A stretch of DNA of 64,000 nt from Gillisia hiemivivida (GTDB lineage Bacteria > Bacteroidota > Bacteroidia > Flavobacteriales > Flavobacteriaceae), in assembly GCF_007997295.1 (NCBI RefSeq), contig NZ_VORY01000017.1, forward strand, positions 1-64,000. Reading direction: 5' to 3'. Positions 36,055-45,776 of the stretch are shown here, in pieces. The first letter of the stretch is position 1; each line of letters begins with the position of its first letter. A program made the position numbers and the translations under genes. The notes under the pieces were generated by a model. The model did no database searches. It was given only the letters and a program-made list of their open reading frames with translations, and was not told the DNA's origin.

Positions 36055-36951
36055 CTAGATTAGTCTATTTCTAATTTTTAGAAAGGATTGTAAAGCTTCT
36101 CCTATTGGATCTTCCAGGTTAAAAAGATGATAACTAATACCATTTGCCAGCAAAGTATCTTTAGTAGCTTTCATCATGTTTTCCAGCGATTTCAGATAGT
36201 GTTTTTTTGCTTCTTTGGCATCTACTTTTATACGGTTTCCAGATTCCAGATCTTCAAAGGACACTGTTCCTTTATAATCGAATTCCAGTTCCTTCTTTCC
36301 CATGATCTGCATTACAATTACTTCATTCCTCGAAGTTTTTAACTGCTTAATAAAATTGGTGATTTCCAAATTATCTTCGTAAAAATCTGTTATAAAAAAA
36401 ATGAGCTGCTTATGACTTCTATCATGCAATTTGTTGAGCGCCGTTTGATCTTCTGGCCAATGCCCTTCACTTTTAATATTAATAAGCTCTAAAAGGATCC
36501 TGTTATAATGCTGCTTCTGAATTTTTGGATACAGATTTTGTAGGTGCTTATTATTCAAAGTAAACAAACCCACAGCATCGCCTTGATTTTGGGAAAGATA
36601 TGCCAGTGATGCTACAAGTACCCGAACATGATCCATTTTAGACAATCCGTTCTCTGTATGCAACATAGATTTGCTGGTATCCAAAATAAATTTTACTGAA
36701 ATATTGGTCTCTATTTCAGATTGCTTAATATAGTAACGTCCAGATCTCGCCAGCATTTTCCAATCCAACAACCTCAAATCGTCGCCTGGCTCATAACTTC
36801 TATACTGACTAAATTCCATGCCCGGACCTACTCGTCTGCTATGGTTTAAACCAGAGAGATAACCATCTACTACCACACGAGCTATTAAAGCCAATCCCGA
36901 AACAGAATTGATGATTTCGGGTTTTAATAACTGGTGATAATCCTGTTTCAC
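36055..36951 (-). CDS. DUF58 domain-containing protein
   Basis: A 298-residue DUF58 protein. SYEPGDDLRLLDWKMLARSG and YYIKQSEIETN are the family signature. VKFILDTSKSMLH resembles a VWA MIDAS (DxSxS), so a metal-dependent adhesion fold is likely. DUF58 proteins work with MoxR ATPases. The gene starts on the base before the MoxR stop region, without a gap. Confidence 0.92.
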   Translation of the reverse strand: MKQDYHQLLKPEIINSVSGLALIARVVVDGYLSGLNHSRRVGPGMEFSQYRSYEPGDDLRLLDWKMLARSGRYYIKQSEIETNISVKFILDTSKSMLHTENGLSKMDHVRVLVASLAYLSQNQGDAVGLFTLNNKHLQNLYPKIQKQHYNRILLELINIKSEGHWPEDQTALNKLHDRSHKQLIFFITDFYEDNLEITNFIKQLKTSRNEVIVMQIMGKKELEFDYKGTVSFEDLESGNRIKVDAKEAKKHYLKSLENMMKATKDTLLANGISYHLFNLEDPIGEALQSFLKIRNRLI

Positions 36952-37965
36952 TTAATTCTTAGACTTTAAATTCGTGCTAGCGCTTTTCAGTAATTCTTTG
37001 GTGACCTCATCTGCTGTAATTCCTTCTGCCTCTGCTCTGAAATTCACTATTATTCGATGTCTAAGAACAGGTAAAGCAACATGCTTTAAGTCTTCTAAAG
37101 TAACCGATAATCTTCCGTTAATAAGTGCACGCGCTTTTGCAGTAAGGATCATAGCTTGACCTGCTCTGGGTCCTGCGCCCCAATTCACCCATTCCTTTAC
37201 ATAAGTATTATCTGTGGTTTCAGGACGGGTTGCTCTGGTAACTTGGCTCACAAATTGAATAAGATCATCACTTATAGGCACTTCCCTCACTAAATGCTGT
37301 AATCTCTGGATCTCTTCTCCAGAAATCACTTTATTTAGTTTTTCCTTTTTAGTGCCTGTAGTTTTCTTTAAAATAGCCATTTCTTCTACCTCATTTGGAT
37401 ACCCAATTTTTATATAAAAAAGGAAACGATCCTGTTGAGCTTCCGGCAATGGGAAAGTGCCAGATTGTTCTATTGGGTTTTGAGTAGCCAGAATAAAAAA
37501 TGGTCTATCCAACTCATACGCTTTTCCAGAATAGGTAACTTCAAATTCCTGCATTGCTTCTAGGAGCGCTGCCTGAGTTTTAGGAGGAGTTCTATTGATC
37601 TCATCTGCAAGAATGATATTGGCGAAAATAGGACCTTTGTTGAATTTAAAAAATTTCTTTCCTGTACTATGATCTTCCTCTAATATCTCTGTCCCTATAA
37701 TATCTGATGGCATTAAATCTGGGGTAAATTGAATTCTTCTAAAATCCAGATCTATCGCCTGTGCGAGCGTACGAATCATCAAGGTTTTCGCCAAGCCCGG
37801 TACTCCTTCTAAAAGGGCATGGCCACCTGCCAAAAATGTAATAAGCAATTGCTCTACAGTTTCTTCCTGGCCTATAATCACCTTTCCGATTTCTGCCTTT
37901 AGATCCTTCAATTTTTCGGAAAGATCTTTCACTTCTTGCTCTATCTGTACCAAATCTTTTTCCAT
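36952..37965 (-). CDS. MoxR family AAA+ ATPase
   Basis: A 337-residue MoxR chaperone ATPase: Walker A GVPGLAKT, Walker B region LADEINRTPPKTQAALLEAM, sensor segment ILATQNPIEQSGTFPLPEAQ and the C-terminal lid. It probably remodels partner complexes with the VWA-like DUF58/BatA proteins. The Met at 37965 (MEKDLVQIEQ) is preferred; an upstream in-frame Met at 37992 would overlap the DUF4159 gene by 17 bases. Confidence 0.93.
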   Translation of the reverse strand: MEKDLVQIEQEVKDLSEKLKDLKAEIGKVIIGQEETVEQLLITFLAGGHALLEGVPGLAKTLMIRTLAQAIDLDFRRIQFTPDLMPSDIIGTEILEEDHSTGKKFFKFNKGPIFANIILADEINRTPPKTQAALLEAMQEFEVTYSGKAYELDRPFFILATQNPIEQSGTFPLPEAQQDRFLFYIKIGYPNEVEEMAILKKTTGTKKEKLNKVISGEEIQRLQHLVREVPISDDLIQFVSQVTRATRPETTDNTYVKEWVNWGAGPRAGQAMILTAKARALINGRLSVTLEDLKHVALPVLRHRIIVNFRAEAEGITADEVTKELLKSASTNLKSKN

Positions 37966-37975
37966 AAAGTATGTA

Positions 37976-38596
37976 TTAGGAGGTAAGTGCATACATCACT
38001 ATGTTCACTCCAAAGCGAGTATTATCTATTTTATACCAGCGTTTATTTCTAAAATCATAATCCCATTCGCAGCCATAATCTTTATTACTATAGAGCACAC
38101 CAATTCTTCCATTTATCTCTATAGCCTTTAAATATTCATGTACCAGATCGTCTCCCCAACCATTTAACTCTTGAGAGGTGGTAGGTGGACCATCTTCAAA
38201 TTCAAAAAAGATATTATACAGTTCATGATCGTTCGAAATCTTTATTAATTCCTGTGGTCCAAAAATATCTTCCATTTGGCGCTCAAAAGATTTTGCGAAA
38301 AGTCCATCTATATCATGGTTGCAATCGTCTGCAAATACAAAACCTCCATTTCTAATGTATTTTTCGAAATTTTCTCGTTCCTTTTTAGTGAATTGCACCA
38401 ACTTATGACCCGAGATATAACAAAAAGGACATTTAAAAAGCTCATCACTACTTAAAGGGATTATATTTTCCTGAATATCAACCTCTAAGGTGGTGTATTC
38501 TACTAAAGAATTCAGCAAATTAGAAGGCATACGCTGGTCTACATCCCAGTCTCCGGATTCGTATTGTAGTCTGGTGAAGAAAAATTTACTACTCAA
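37976..38596 (-). CDS. DUF4159 domain-containing protein
   Basis: A 206-residue DUF4159 protein with the features FFFTRLQYESGDWDVDQRMP and FVFADDCNHDIDG, and a YGCEWDYDFRN block near the end. The fold is GATase-like. It is the first gene of the six-gene MoxR/BatA operon. There is no obvious signal peptide. Its function is unknown; it acts together with MoxR in Bacteroidota by context. Confidence 0.88.
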   Translation of the reverse strand: MSSKFFFTRLQYESGDWDVDQRMPSNLLNSLVEYTTLEVDIQENIIPLSSDELFKCPFCYISGHKLVQFTKKERENFEKYIRNGGFVFADDCNHDIDGLFAKSFERQMEDIFGPQELIKISNDHELYNIFFEFEDGPPTTSQELNGWGDDLVHEYLKAIEINGRIGVLYSNKDYGCEWDYDFRNKRWYKIDNTRFGVNIVMYALTS

Positions 38597-38697
38597 GGTG
38601 ATGTGTGATAATTATTAAAGTAAAACTATAATAAAAGTAACTAGCTCTTAGCTTTAAGACGCTTAAAAATCCAATTAGTTTAAAATGAAATAAAAGA

Positions 38698-38737
38698 AAA
38701 ACTGGTTGTCTTGAAAAGTTCAAAAACAACCAGTTTT
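38698..38737 (-). terminator. Terminator of the TldD/PmbA operon
   Basis: AAAACTGGTTGT-type arms at 38698-38709 pair with 38726-38737 (12 base pairs) around a 16-base loop. In the minus direction a T-rich tract follows. It ends the leftward pair of peptidase genes. Confidence 0.78.
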
Positions 38738-38755
38738 AATAATTATTAATTTTTT

Positions 38756-40069
38756 CTAAACCGCATCAGATAAACTAGTGAAAGTAAAATCTCTTACCTT
38801 CATATAAGGGATCAAATTTCCATCTACCCTCACTTGTTTTCCTAGAGTTTCTAAATTATTCAGCATAATAATAGGGCTCTCATTAAATCTGAAATTCTTT
38901 ACCGGATACTTGATTTTTCCGTTTTCAATATAAAAAGTTCCGTCTCTGGTAAGTCCTGTAAATAGTAGAGTTTGTGGATCCACGCTTCTAATATACCATA
39001 GCCTGGTAACTAAAATTCCTTTTTTAGTATCTCTAATAAGGTCCTCTAAACTCGCTGTTCCGCCTTCCATAATAATATTGGAAGGATAAGGCACTGCATC
39101 AACTCCTTTCTGCTCTGCCCAATAACGGCTATACGCAAGATTTTTTACAACTCCATTCTCAATCCATTTAGTCTTCTTTAATGCTTGCCCATCTCCATTC
39201 CAGGTAGCAGTGGGCACATCGGGATGCAAAGGGTCAGAATAGATATTCACGCGTTCATCTACAATCTTATCTCCTAATTTGGTGCCACCTTCTTTAGACA
39301 TAAAACTTCTACCTTCATCTGCAGTTCGCGCATCTAAGGCACTAGCCATATTTCCTAACAGATCTGAAGCTGCTGCCGGTTCGAGTATTACGGTATATTT
39401 CCCAGGCTCTATAGCTTTGGCTTCCATAGACATGATAGCTTTCTCTATAGCTACGTTAGAAGCTGCTGCTGCATCGAATTTAGACACATCATTATAATCC
39501 CTAGATACCCACCCGGAACCAGTGCCGTCGTTGGTACGCATGGTAACGGTAAAATCCATACTTGTTGATTTATTATAAGCAAATAAACCTTTTGAGTTGA
39601 GGATCGCATTAAATCCTGCTGAATCATTTAAAAATCCTGCAGCGGTGACATCTTTTGCTGCCGCCGGAGTGATGCTTTTATTAGCTACTTCTGCCCTGAA
39701 TTCTGGAGTGATCTTCGCAGTTGCTTCTACAAAACTCACAGGTTCATCATAGGTTTGTGGTCCCATAGGTGCCATAAATTCTGGATTCTCCGGGGAGAGT
39801 TGAGCTAATTCTTCAGCTCTTCTCACTACTTTTTCCAAAGATTCATCATCAAATTCATCTATAGTTGCAGTTCCAGATTTCTTTCCGAAGCTAGACTGCA
39901 CTACTAAGGTTTGATTGGATCTATGTCCAGAGGTAGAAACTGTATTTCTTGCGTAACGGATGTTTCCGCTTTCACTACCTCCCATGTTTATTTCGCAAAC
40001 ATCGGCCTTAGAAAAGCTTAACGCCTTTTCCATAATCTTCCGAGCTTCTTCTTTTGTATATATTGCCAT
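38756..40069 (-). CDS. pmbA: TldD/PmbA family protein (PmbA/TldE-like)
   Basis: A 437-residue protein of the U62/M103 family. Sequence features include MGGSESGNIRYARNTVSTSG and GMTR-like LLFTGLTRDGTFYIENG. It lacks the HExxxH zinc site, so it should be the non-metal TldE-like half of a TldD/TldE heterodimer. That complex unwinds and degrades or trims peptides. It follows the TldD gene by 32 bases on the same strand and shares its terminator. Confidence 0.85.
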   Translation of the reverse strand: MAIYTKEEARKIMEKALSFSKADVCEINMGGSESGNIRYARNTVSTSGHRSNQTLVVQSSFGKKSGTATIDEFDDESLEKVVRRAEELAQLSPENPEFMAPMGPQTYDEPVSFVEATAKITPEFRAEVANKSITPAAAKDVTAAGFLNDSAGFNAILNSKGLFAYNKSTSMDFTVTMRTNDGTGSGWVSRDYNDVSKFDAAAASNVAIEKAIMSMEAKAIEPGKYTVILEPAAASDLLGNMASALDARTADEGRSFMSKEGGTKLGDKIVDERVNIYSDPLHPDVPTATWNGDGQALKKTKWIENGVVKNLAYSRYWAEQKGVDAVPYPSNIIMEGGTASLEDLIRDTKKGILVTRLWYIRSVDPQTLLFTGLTRDGTFYIENGKIKYPVKNFRFNESPIIMLNNLETLGKQVRVDGNLIPYMKVRDFTFTSLSDAV

Positions 40070-40101
40070 AATGTTGTTATTCTTTAGAGTAAAATAAAAG
40101 A

Positions 40102-41742
40102 TTAAATACTTCTACCAGTGTTTATCACATTAACGTCGTTAAATCTTGATGTAGAACTACCATGAGATACCGCACTTACTTGTGAAGGTTGACCTTTCCC
40201 ATCGAAAAATGAACCGAAAATGCGATAATCACTCTCATCACATATCTTAGTACAAGAATTCCAGAATTCCTGAGTATTAGATTGATATGCAACATCATCT
40301 AACATTCCTACAATCTCTCCATTTTTGATCTCGTAGAAAACTGTTCCTCCAAACTGGAAGTTGTAACGCTGCTGGTCTATGGAATAAGAACCTCTCCCGG
40401 CGATATAAATCCCCTTTTCTACATCCTTGATCATATCAGTAATAGAGTACTTTTCTTTTCCAGCCTCTAAAGAAACATTTGGCATACGTTGAAATTGCAC
40501 ATCATTCCAGGATTGCGCATAACAACATCCATGAGATTCATTTTGATCTATCATATGAACCTGATCACGAATAGCTTGATAATTTTTAAGTACACCATTT
40601 CTTACCAGATCCCACTCTTTTGTTTTCACACCTTCATCATCGTATCCTACATTTCCAAGAGATCCCGGCATTGTTTTATCTGCAACCAAGTTTACAATAT
40701 CACTACCATATTTAAAGTCGCCAGATTTCCATTTATCTAAAGTGGCAAAACTGGTTCCTGCATAATTGGCTTCATAGCCAAGTACACGATCCAACTCTAA
40801 AGGATGGCCAACAGACTCATGAATAGTTAATCCTAAGTGATTAGGTTCTAAAACGAGGTCATATTTTCCGGCATTTACAGATTTTGCAGTAAGCATTTCT
40901 TTTGCCTGTTTAGCTGCCAGCGTAGCATCTTCTACTATATCGTAACTATTTCTATATAATTTAAGACCCGCAGGGCCTTCTATTTTTTCTGAAGCAAGAC
41001 CATCCATATATTCGTATCCCATTCCCATTGGTGCACTCATAGCCTGGCGCGATTTAAATTTTCCGGCAGTTGGGTCTATTGCCGTTACGTCAAAGGTTGG
41101 CCAAATACGGTGAATATCCTGGTCTATATAAGAACCTTCTGTAGAAGCGAAGTATTTTTGCTCATTCACCATAAAAAGGGCAGAATTTACATAGTTTGCT
41201 CCATTATCCATTGCCGCAGCATTCGCGTCTAGCAATAGTTCCACTTTTTCTGAAACAGGTACATCCTTGAAATCTTTTTTAATGGGGGTTTTCCACGAAA
41301 CTTCTCCATAAGATTCTACAGGAGCAAGAATTACGGGATCTCTCTGAATTTTAGAATTGGCTTTGGCAATTGCTACCGCTTGTTGAGTTGCTATTTTAAT
41401 ACCATCTTCGGTCACACTATTAGTGGAGGCAAAACCCCAAGTACCATTAGCGATTACACGAATACCAATCCCAAAAGATTCGGTATTAACTACATTTTGC
41501 ACCTTATCTTCTCTGGTAAACACATATTGATTTAGATATCTGCCGATTCTTGCATCAGCATAGGTTGCTCCTAGAGACCTAGCAGCGTTAAGTGCAGTGT
41601 CTGCCATCATCTTCTTTGTGGCGAGATCCATTCCTGGATCTAACAAGGCTTCTACCGGAATTGAATTTCCCAAGAATAGCGAAGGCATCATTAATGCTCC
41701 TGTTCCTAATCCTGTTAATTGAACAAACTTTCTTCTTTCCAT
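40102..41742 (-). CDS. tldD: TldD-type metallopeptidase with Tat-like leader
   Basis: A 546-residue TldD homologue. The zinc site HESVGHPLE (HExxxH) is intact, and LVLEPNHLGLTIHES and CCYAQSW are typical. The N-terminus ERRKFVQLTGLGTGALMMPS is a twin-arginine-like signal, so the protein may be exported, unlike the cytosolic E. coli TldD. With the PmbA-like gene downstream it would form a heterodimeric peptidase. No RiPP precursor gene is seen next to it. Confidence 0.88.
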   Translation of the reverse strand: MERRKFVQLTGLGTGALMMPSLFLGNSIPVEALLDPGMDLATKKMMADTALNAARSLGATYADARIGRYLNQYVFTREDKVQNVVNTESFGIGIRVIANGTWGFASTNSVTEDGIKIATQQAVAIAKANSKIQRDPVILAPVESYGEVSWKTPIKKDFKDVPVSEKVELLLDANAAAMDNGANYVNSALFMVNEQKYFASTEGSYIDQDIHRIWPTFDVTAIDPTAGKFKSRQAMSAPMGMGYEYMDGLASEKIEGPAGLKLYRNSYDIVEDATLAAKQAKEMLTAKSVNAGKYDLVLEPNHLGLTIHESVGHPLELDRVLGYEANYAGTSFATLDKWKSGDFKYGSDIVNLVADKTMPGSLGNVGYDDEGVKTKEWDLVRNGVLKNYQAIRDQVHMIDQNESHGCCYAQSWNDVQFQRMPNVSLEAGKEKYSITDMIKDVEKGIYIAGRGSYSIDQQRYNFQFGGTVFYEIKNGEIVGMLDDVAYQSNTQEFWNSCTKICDESDYRIFGSFFDGKGQPSQVSAVSHGSSTSRFNDVNVINTGRSI

Positions 41743-42298
41743 TTAATTTTGGATTTTCTGATTGATAATTTAAATTCCCTTTTAACCAAAACTATAGGTG
41801 TTCCCCCTGATGGAAAATTGATGAAAACACACAAAATTTAAGATACAGAACCCAAATAGATTATGACATTCGAGTTATTTTAAAAAAGAATATCTTTTTA
41901 TGATCCCTAATTTAATAAAAATTTAAGAATAATTACAATTTGATTATGAGAAGATTGAAAAATGCAAAAAAATGTTGTTACCACCTTAATTATTGATTAT
42001 TCTCAAAATGTACGGATTTTTTAGTAACGTTTAATGAACTACCTCGAGGCAGAGCTATCAAGGTATCAGAAACAAGATCGCTGCGCTACAAGAGCCAAGA
42101 AACAAGACTTTTTTTGTCTTGGCTCTTGGTTCTTAAATCTTGATAGTATTCTTGATTGTATCGATGCTACACCCGAAGCATAGCCTCGGGTAATTCTATT
42201 GATTAAGATAAAATTGAGTTAGATTTAAATTTAAAATATGAAATCTTCTTCTTTAGAGAAAAAATATTCTAAAAAGACTTACTTATAATGATCGTTCT
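41743..42298. repeat. Intergenic region with degenerate palindromic repeat
   Basis: At 42040-42195 there are nested stems: CTATCAAG/CTTGATAG (42055-42062 with 42139-42146), CAAGAGCCAAGA/TCTTGGCTCTTG (42089-42100 with 42117-42128) and ACCCGA/TCGGGT (42171-42191). The left part is AT-rich with no gene. Words such as AACAAGATCGCTGCGCT recur in related form near 60715. Confidence 0.6.
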
Positions 42299-44152
42299 TC
42301 AATTAGCGTCCTGACCTTTTATACTATTTAAAATGGGAATTAAAGTCCAAATGTTTTCTGAGGTTCCATCCTCAGAAGTGATCGTTATAGTTTGATATTC
42401 CTTACCAATTGAGTTAAGATTCAATAATGATCCAGACTCAATGGAACTTTTAGCTCCATAAGGAATATCGAAATATACTTTAACTTGCGAAAGGTCTGTA
42501 TTACCAGCAAATTTTATATAGATCTCATTGTTATCCCAGTTAACAACAGCTCCTGAAATTTCGCTATCTGCCTTTACATTATAAATACCAGAATTCCCTA
42601 ATGGAATTCCATCTGCTTTAGGATCTCCTAAAACAGCGATATCTTTAACATCCATTGAATAATTTCTAAGTTGAATAGCGTTTACATAGAATTCTGAAGT
42701 TTCATTATCATTATCTGAAAACAGTAGAAAGCCTTGATCTTGTCCTCCAGCAAAAACGTTATATACAGACCATCTTCCTCCAGATATTTCATTCTCCCCA
42801 ATGAATATTCCGTTAATGTATTTTTTAATTGCTTTCTCTGTAACTACTATCCCTAACCTATACCAGGTTTCAGGTTTTAGCGGATTGTGATATTCGTTGC
42901 TTACTCCTATTCCGCCAGAATCTATAAATAATTCGGCGTCGTTATCATTATCTGGGTTTGTTTGATATAAACTTATGTAGGTATCACTGCTTTCTTTTGG
43001 AATATAAATATCCATTATTAGAGAATAGTTATAATGTAGATTTGCCTCTAGACCTGAAGTAAAATTAGTAAAAACGAACAATCCGTTATTAGGATCGAAA
43101 GCCGGGATTTTAGCTACGGGAGCTTCCTTCCCATTTATAGATTTAATATTGAAAGAAGTAGTAGTTCCAAATTGTACTGACTGATGTGCATATTCTTTAT
43201 TATAATTTAAAGGACGAAGCTGGCTACCCACACCTGTACTATATAAATTCCCTTTATCGAAATTCCAGTTTCCAGTAGTTGCTATTATAGGTTTGGTATC
43301 TAAGTCTAATCCTTCGCAAATAGATTTTAATGCAGAAGTTGCAATATCAGATTCTACACCGTCTACCCCGGCATTTTTCAATTTCTTGATCTCCCCAATA
43401 TTATTAGAGGTAAACACCCAAACCTTTGCATTATTCTCATGAACTTTAGCCAGAAAAGTTTTAAATTTTTCATTGGTTTCATCTAAAGCAAACGTATAAT
43501 AAGTCTCAAAGATCACACAACCTAAAGCTACCATTTCTTGATACCAACTGTCATCATTCACATTTTCCGGCAATCCTCCAAAGTAGATGAATGAAGAATT
43601 TGGACAGTAACTTTTAAATTTCTTAGCCTCTTCTATGGAAGCTACAGCCGGGAGCATTCTCTTAGGATCCACATTAGAGTTTTGAAGCACCCTACACATG
43701 AGTTCATGGTCCGTTTTCTTAGTATCCAGATAAAGATAAGCATCATATTTTTCGGCTAAAATCAGAGCCTCTTCCAAAGTTGCTATTTTGGTATTGGTAA
43801 ACTGATCTCCTTTCCAACTACCAAAATCCAGTTGTAATAATTCATTATAAGTGGAAGAAACAACATAACCCTGTCCGCTACTTGCCCTAAACATAGTTGG
43901 CTGATCATGATACAAGACATATACATCATCTGAAGTTATATTAATATCGATCTCACAATATTTAACTCCTCTTTTAAATGCTTCTTCTATACTTAAAAGT
44001 GTGTTTTCAGGGTATATATCTGAATAACCTCTATGCCCAATCACTTGAAAATCGCAATCGGAATAATTGTAAGTGGGAATAGACTCTTGAGAGAATAATA
44101 ATGGTATTCCAAGGAGAATATAAATTAAAGCTAACAGTCCCTTAGGGATCAT
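42299..44152 (-). CDS. Secreted glycerophosphodiester phosphodiesterase with LamG-like domain
   Basis: A 617-residue protein with a signal peptide (1-22). The N-terminal GDPD domain (about 35-280) has IGHRGYSDIYPENTLLSI, EIDINITSDDVYVLYHDQP and GVDGVESDIA. These carry the catalytic His pair and acidic metal ligands. A concanavalin/LamG-like domain (about 300-500) and an Ig-like end (about 520-610, ITITSEDGTSENIWTL) suggest cell-surface binding. It is at the end of the leftward synthase/phosphorelay cluster, 187 bases after the GT2 gene; co-transcription is uncertain. Confidence 0.85.
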   Translation of the reverse strand: MIPKGLLALIYILLGIPLLFSQESIPTYNYSDCDFQVIGHRGYSDIYPENTLLSIEEAFKRGVKYCEIDINITSDDVYVLYHDQPTMFRASSGQGYVVSSTYNELLQLDFGSWKGDQFTNTKIATLEEALILAEKYDAYLYLDTKKTDHELMCRVLQNSNVDPKRMLPAVASIEEAKKFKSYCPNSSFIYFGGLPENVNDDSWYQEMVALGCVIFETYYTFALDETNEKFKTFLAKVHENNAKVWVFTSNNIGEIKKLKNAGVDGVESDIATSALKSICEGLDLDTKPIIATTGNWNFDKGNLYSTGVGSQLRPLNYNKEYAHQSVQFGTTTSFNIKSINGKEAPVAKIPAFDPNNGLFVFTNFTSGLEANLHYNYSLIMDIYIPKESSDTYISLYQTNPDNDNDAELFIDSGGIGVSNEYHNPLKPETWYRLGIVVTEKAIKKYINGIFIGENEISGGRWSVYNVFAGGQDQGFLLFSDNDNETSEFYVNAIQLRNYSMDVKDIAVLGDPKADGIPLGNSGIYNVKADSEISGAVVNWDNNEIYIKFAGNTDLSQVKVYFDIPYGAKSSIESGSLLNLNSIGKEYQTITITSEDGTSENIWTLIPILNSIKGQDAN

Positions 44153-44339
44153 AATTACTAATTTTGAACAATAATAATTTTATTAATCTAAATATGATCA
44201 TAAGTTGAATTTAATCAGACAAAAGATCTATTTAATCGATTAAATGCATATTTGTTTTAAATCATAACAAATGGAAGAAAGAATGAATTCTTGTTTTAAA
44301 CTATAGCTTACTAGCTTATAAATTATTGAAGAAATAAAA

Positions 44340-45776
44340 TTAGTCCTTTTGTTTTTTGCCAGAATTTGATAATCCTGCCCTACTCATTACACCCCAACTA
44401 TTTTTCCCTCTTAGAAGATCAAAATTACCCATAACCGCAGACCACATAATGACCGGATGATATATTATTGGCTCCAACATCGCAGTACCTATAAGCCTAA
44501 AAATATAGCTTGGCTTTTTATACTGTTGAAAAGAATATTCTTCGAAAAACAAAGCAGTCACAGAAAATAATATTGCAAAACTATATACCGCTAAAAAGAA
44601 AGACAAAAATACCTGCCAACTTACTTGTCCTAATATAAAGAGAATAATAAAAAATAAAATTCCTGTAAATTCTATAAGAGGTGCAAGCCATTCAAAAAAG
44701 AACCAAAATGGAGTGCTTAACATCCCTAGTATTTTATACTTTGGATTAAACATCATTTTTTTATGGATCCATAAAGTTTCTGCAGTTCCTCTAGTCCACC
44801 TGTTTCTTTGGCGTTTAAGAATTTCCCAGGTTTGCGGCACTTCTGTCCAGCATAAAGGATCTGGCACAAAGCCAACGGTGTATGGTACATTACGCTCTTG
44901 CATCATTCGGCGCATTCTTACCAATAATTCCATATCTTCTCCAACTGTGTTGGTATCATAACCGCCAGCTTCAATTACAATTTGCTTATCGAACATGCCA
45001 AAAGCGCCAGAGATAAGTAACAAACCATCTACTCTAGACCAAGCCATTCTTCCCATTAAAAATGCTCTGAAATATTCTAAGACTTGTACTCTTGCAACAA
45101 AAGAATCTGGTAATTTAACTTCTATAATTCTACCATCCTCTATAACGCAAGAATTTGCGACTCTAATAACTCCGCCAGAAGCAATCACTTTATTCCCGTT
45201 ATTTAAAAATGGCTTAATCAGTTTAAGCATTGCATCATTTTCTAAAATACAATCTACATCTATACAGCAAATCACACTATTTTGGCAAATATTAATCCCC
45301 GTATTTAAGGCATCAGCTTTACCGCCATTTTCTTTATCTACAACCGTAAGATTTTTAAATGCTTTATTCTTGGACTTATAAATACCTTTAATATCCTTTG
45401 TTTTCACGAAGTTGTGATAAAGAATATCTTTTTTTTCAAGTTCATATTCTGCGAAAAGTAATTCCATGGAATTATCGCTGCTCCCATCATTTATAATTAC
45501 AATTTCGAAAGAAGGGTAATTAATAGTTAATAAGGAACGAACATTTTCAACAATATTTAAACCCTCGTTAAAAGCAGGTGCTAAAATGGAAATGGCTGGG
45601 AGATTTAGAGACTGAAGCAGGGCTATATCATCTTCAAAGTTATTCCTGCGCTTATAATCTCTAATTTCTATAATAGAATAGATTGCGGTAAATAAATAGC
45701 CACTAATAATAATTGACCCATAAATCAAAAAAAACCAACTTGCTATTTCAGTGAACTGACTTAAAACTGAACCCAT
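44340..45776 (-). CDS. Membrane glycosyltransferase family 2 (polysaccharide synthase-like)
   Basis: A 478-residue processive-type GT2. There is one N-terminal membrane helix (about 13-33), a catalytic domain and three C-terminal helices. Motifs: IINDGSSDNS, CIDVDCI (DxD), GAFGMFD, GEDMELLVR and RQRNRWTRG (QxxRW). This is the layout of PgaC/hyaluronan/cellulose-type synthases that make and export a beta-linked glycan. The next gene upstream (HEAT protein) ends one base before its start. Confidence 0.9.
   Translation of the reverse strand: MGSVLSQFTEIASWFFLIYGSIIISGYLFTAIYSIIEIRDYKRRNNFEDDIALLQSLNLPAISILAPAFNEGLNIVENVRSLLTINYPSFEIVIINDGSSDNSMELLFAEYELEKKDILYHNFVKTKDIKGIYKSKNKAFKNLTVVDKENGGKADALNTGINICQNSVICCIDVDCILENDAMLKLIKPFLNNGNKVIASGGVIRVANSCVIEDGRIIEVKLPDSFVARVQVLEYFRAFLMGRMAWSRVDGLLLISGAFGMFDKQIVIEAGGYDTNTVGEDMELLVRMRRMMQERNVPYTVGFVPDPLCWTEVPQTWEILKRQRNRWTRGTAETLWIHKKMMFNPKYKILGMLSTPFWFFFEWLAPLIEFTGILFFIILFILGQVSWQVFLSFFLAVYSFAILFSVTALFFEEYSFQQYKKPSYIFRLIGTAMLEPIIYHPVIMWSAVMGNFDLLRGKNSWGVMSRAGLSNSGKKQKD

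Noticed and set aside
44995-45381. 128-codon ORF on the plus strand
   Set aside because: Lies entirely opposite the well-supported GT2 gene and has no independent support.
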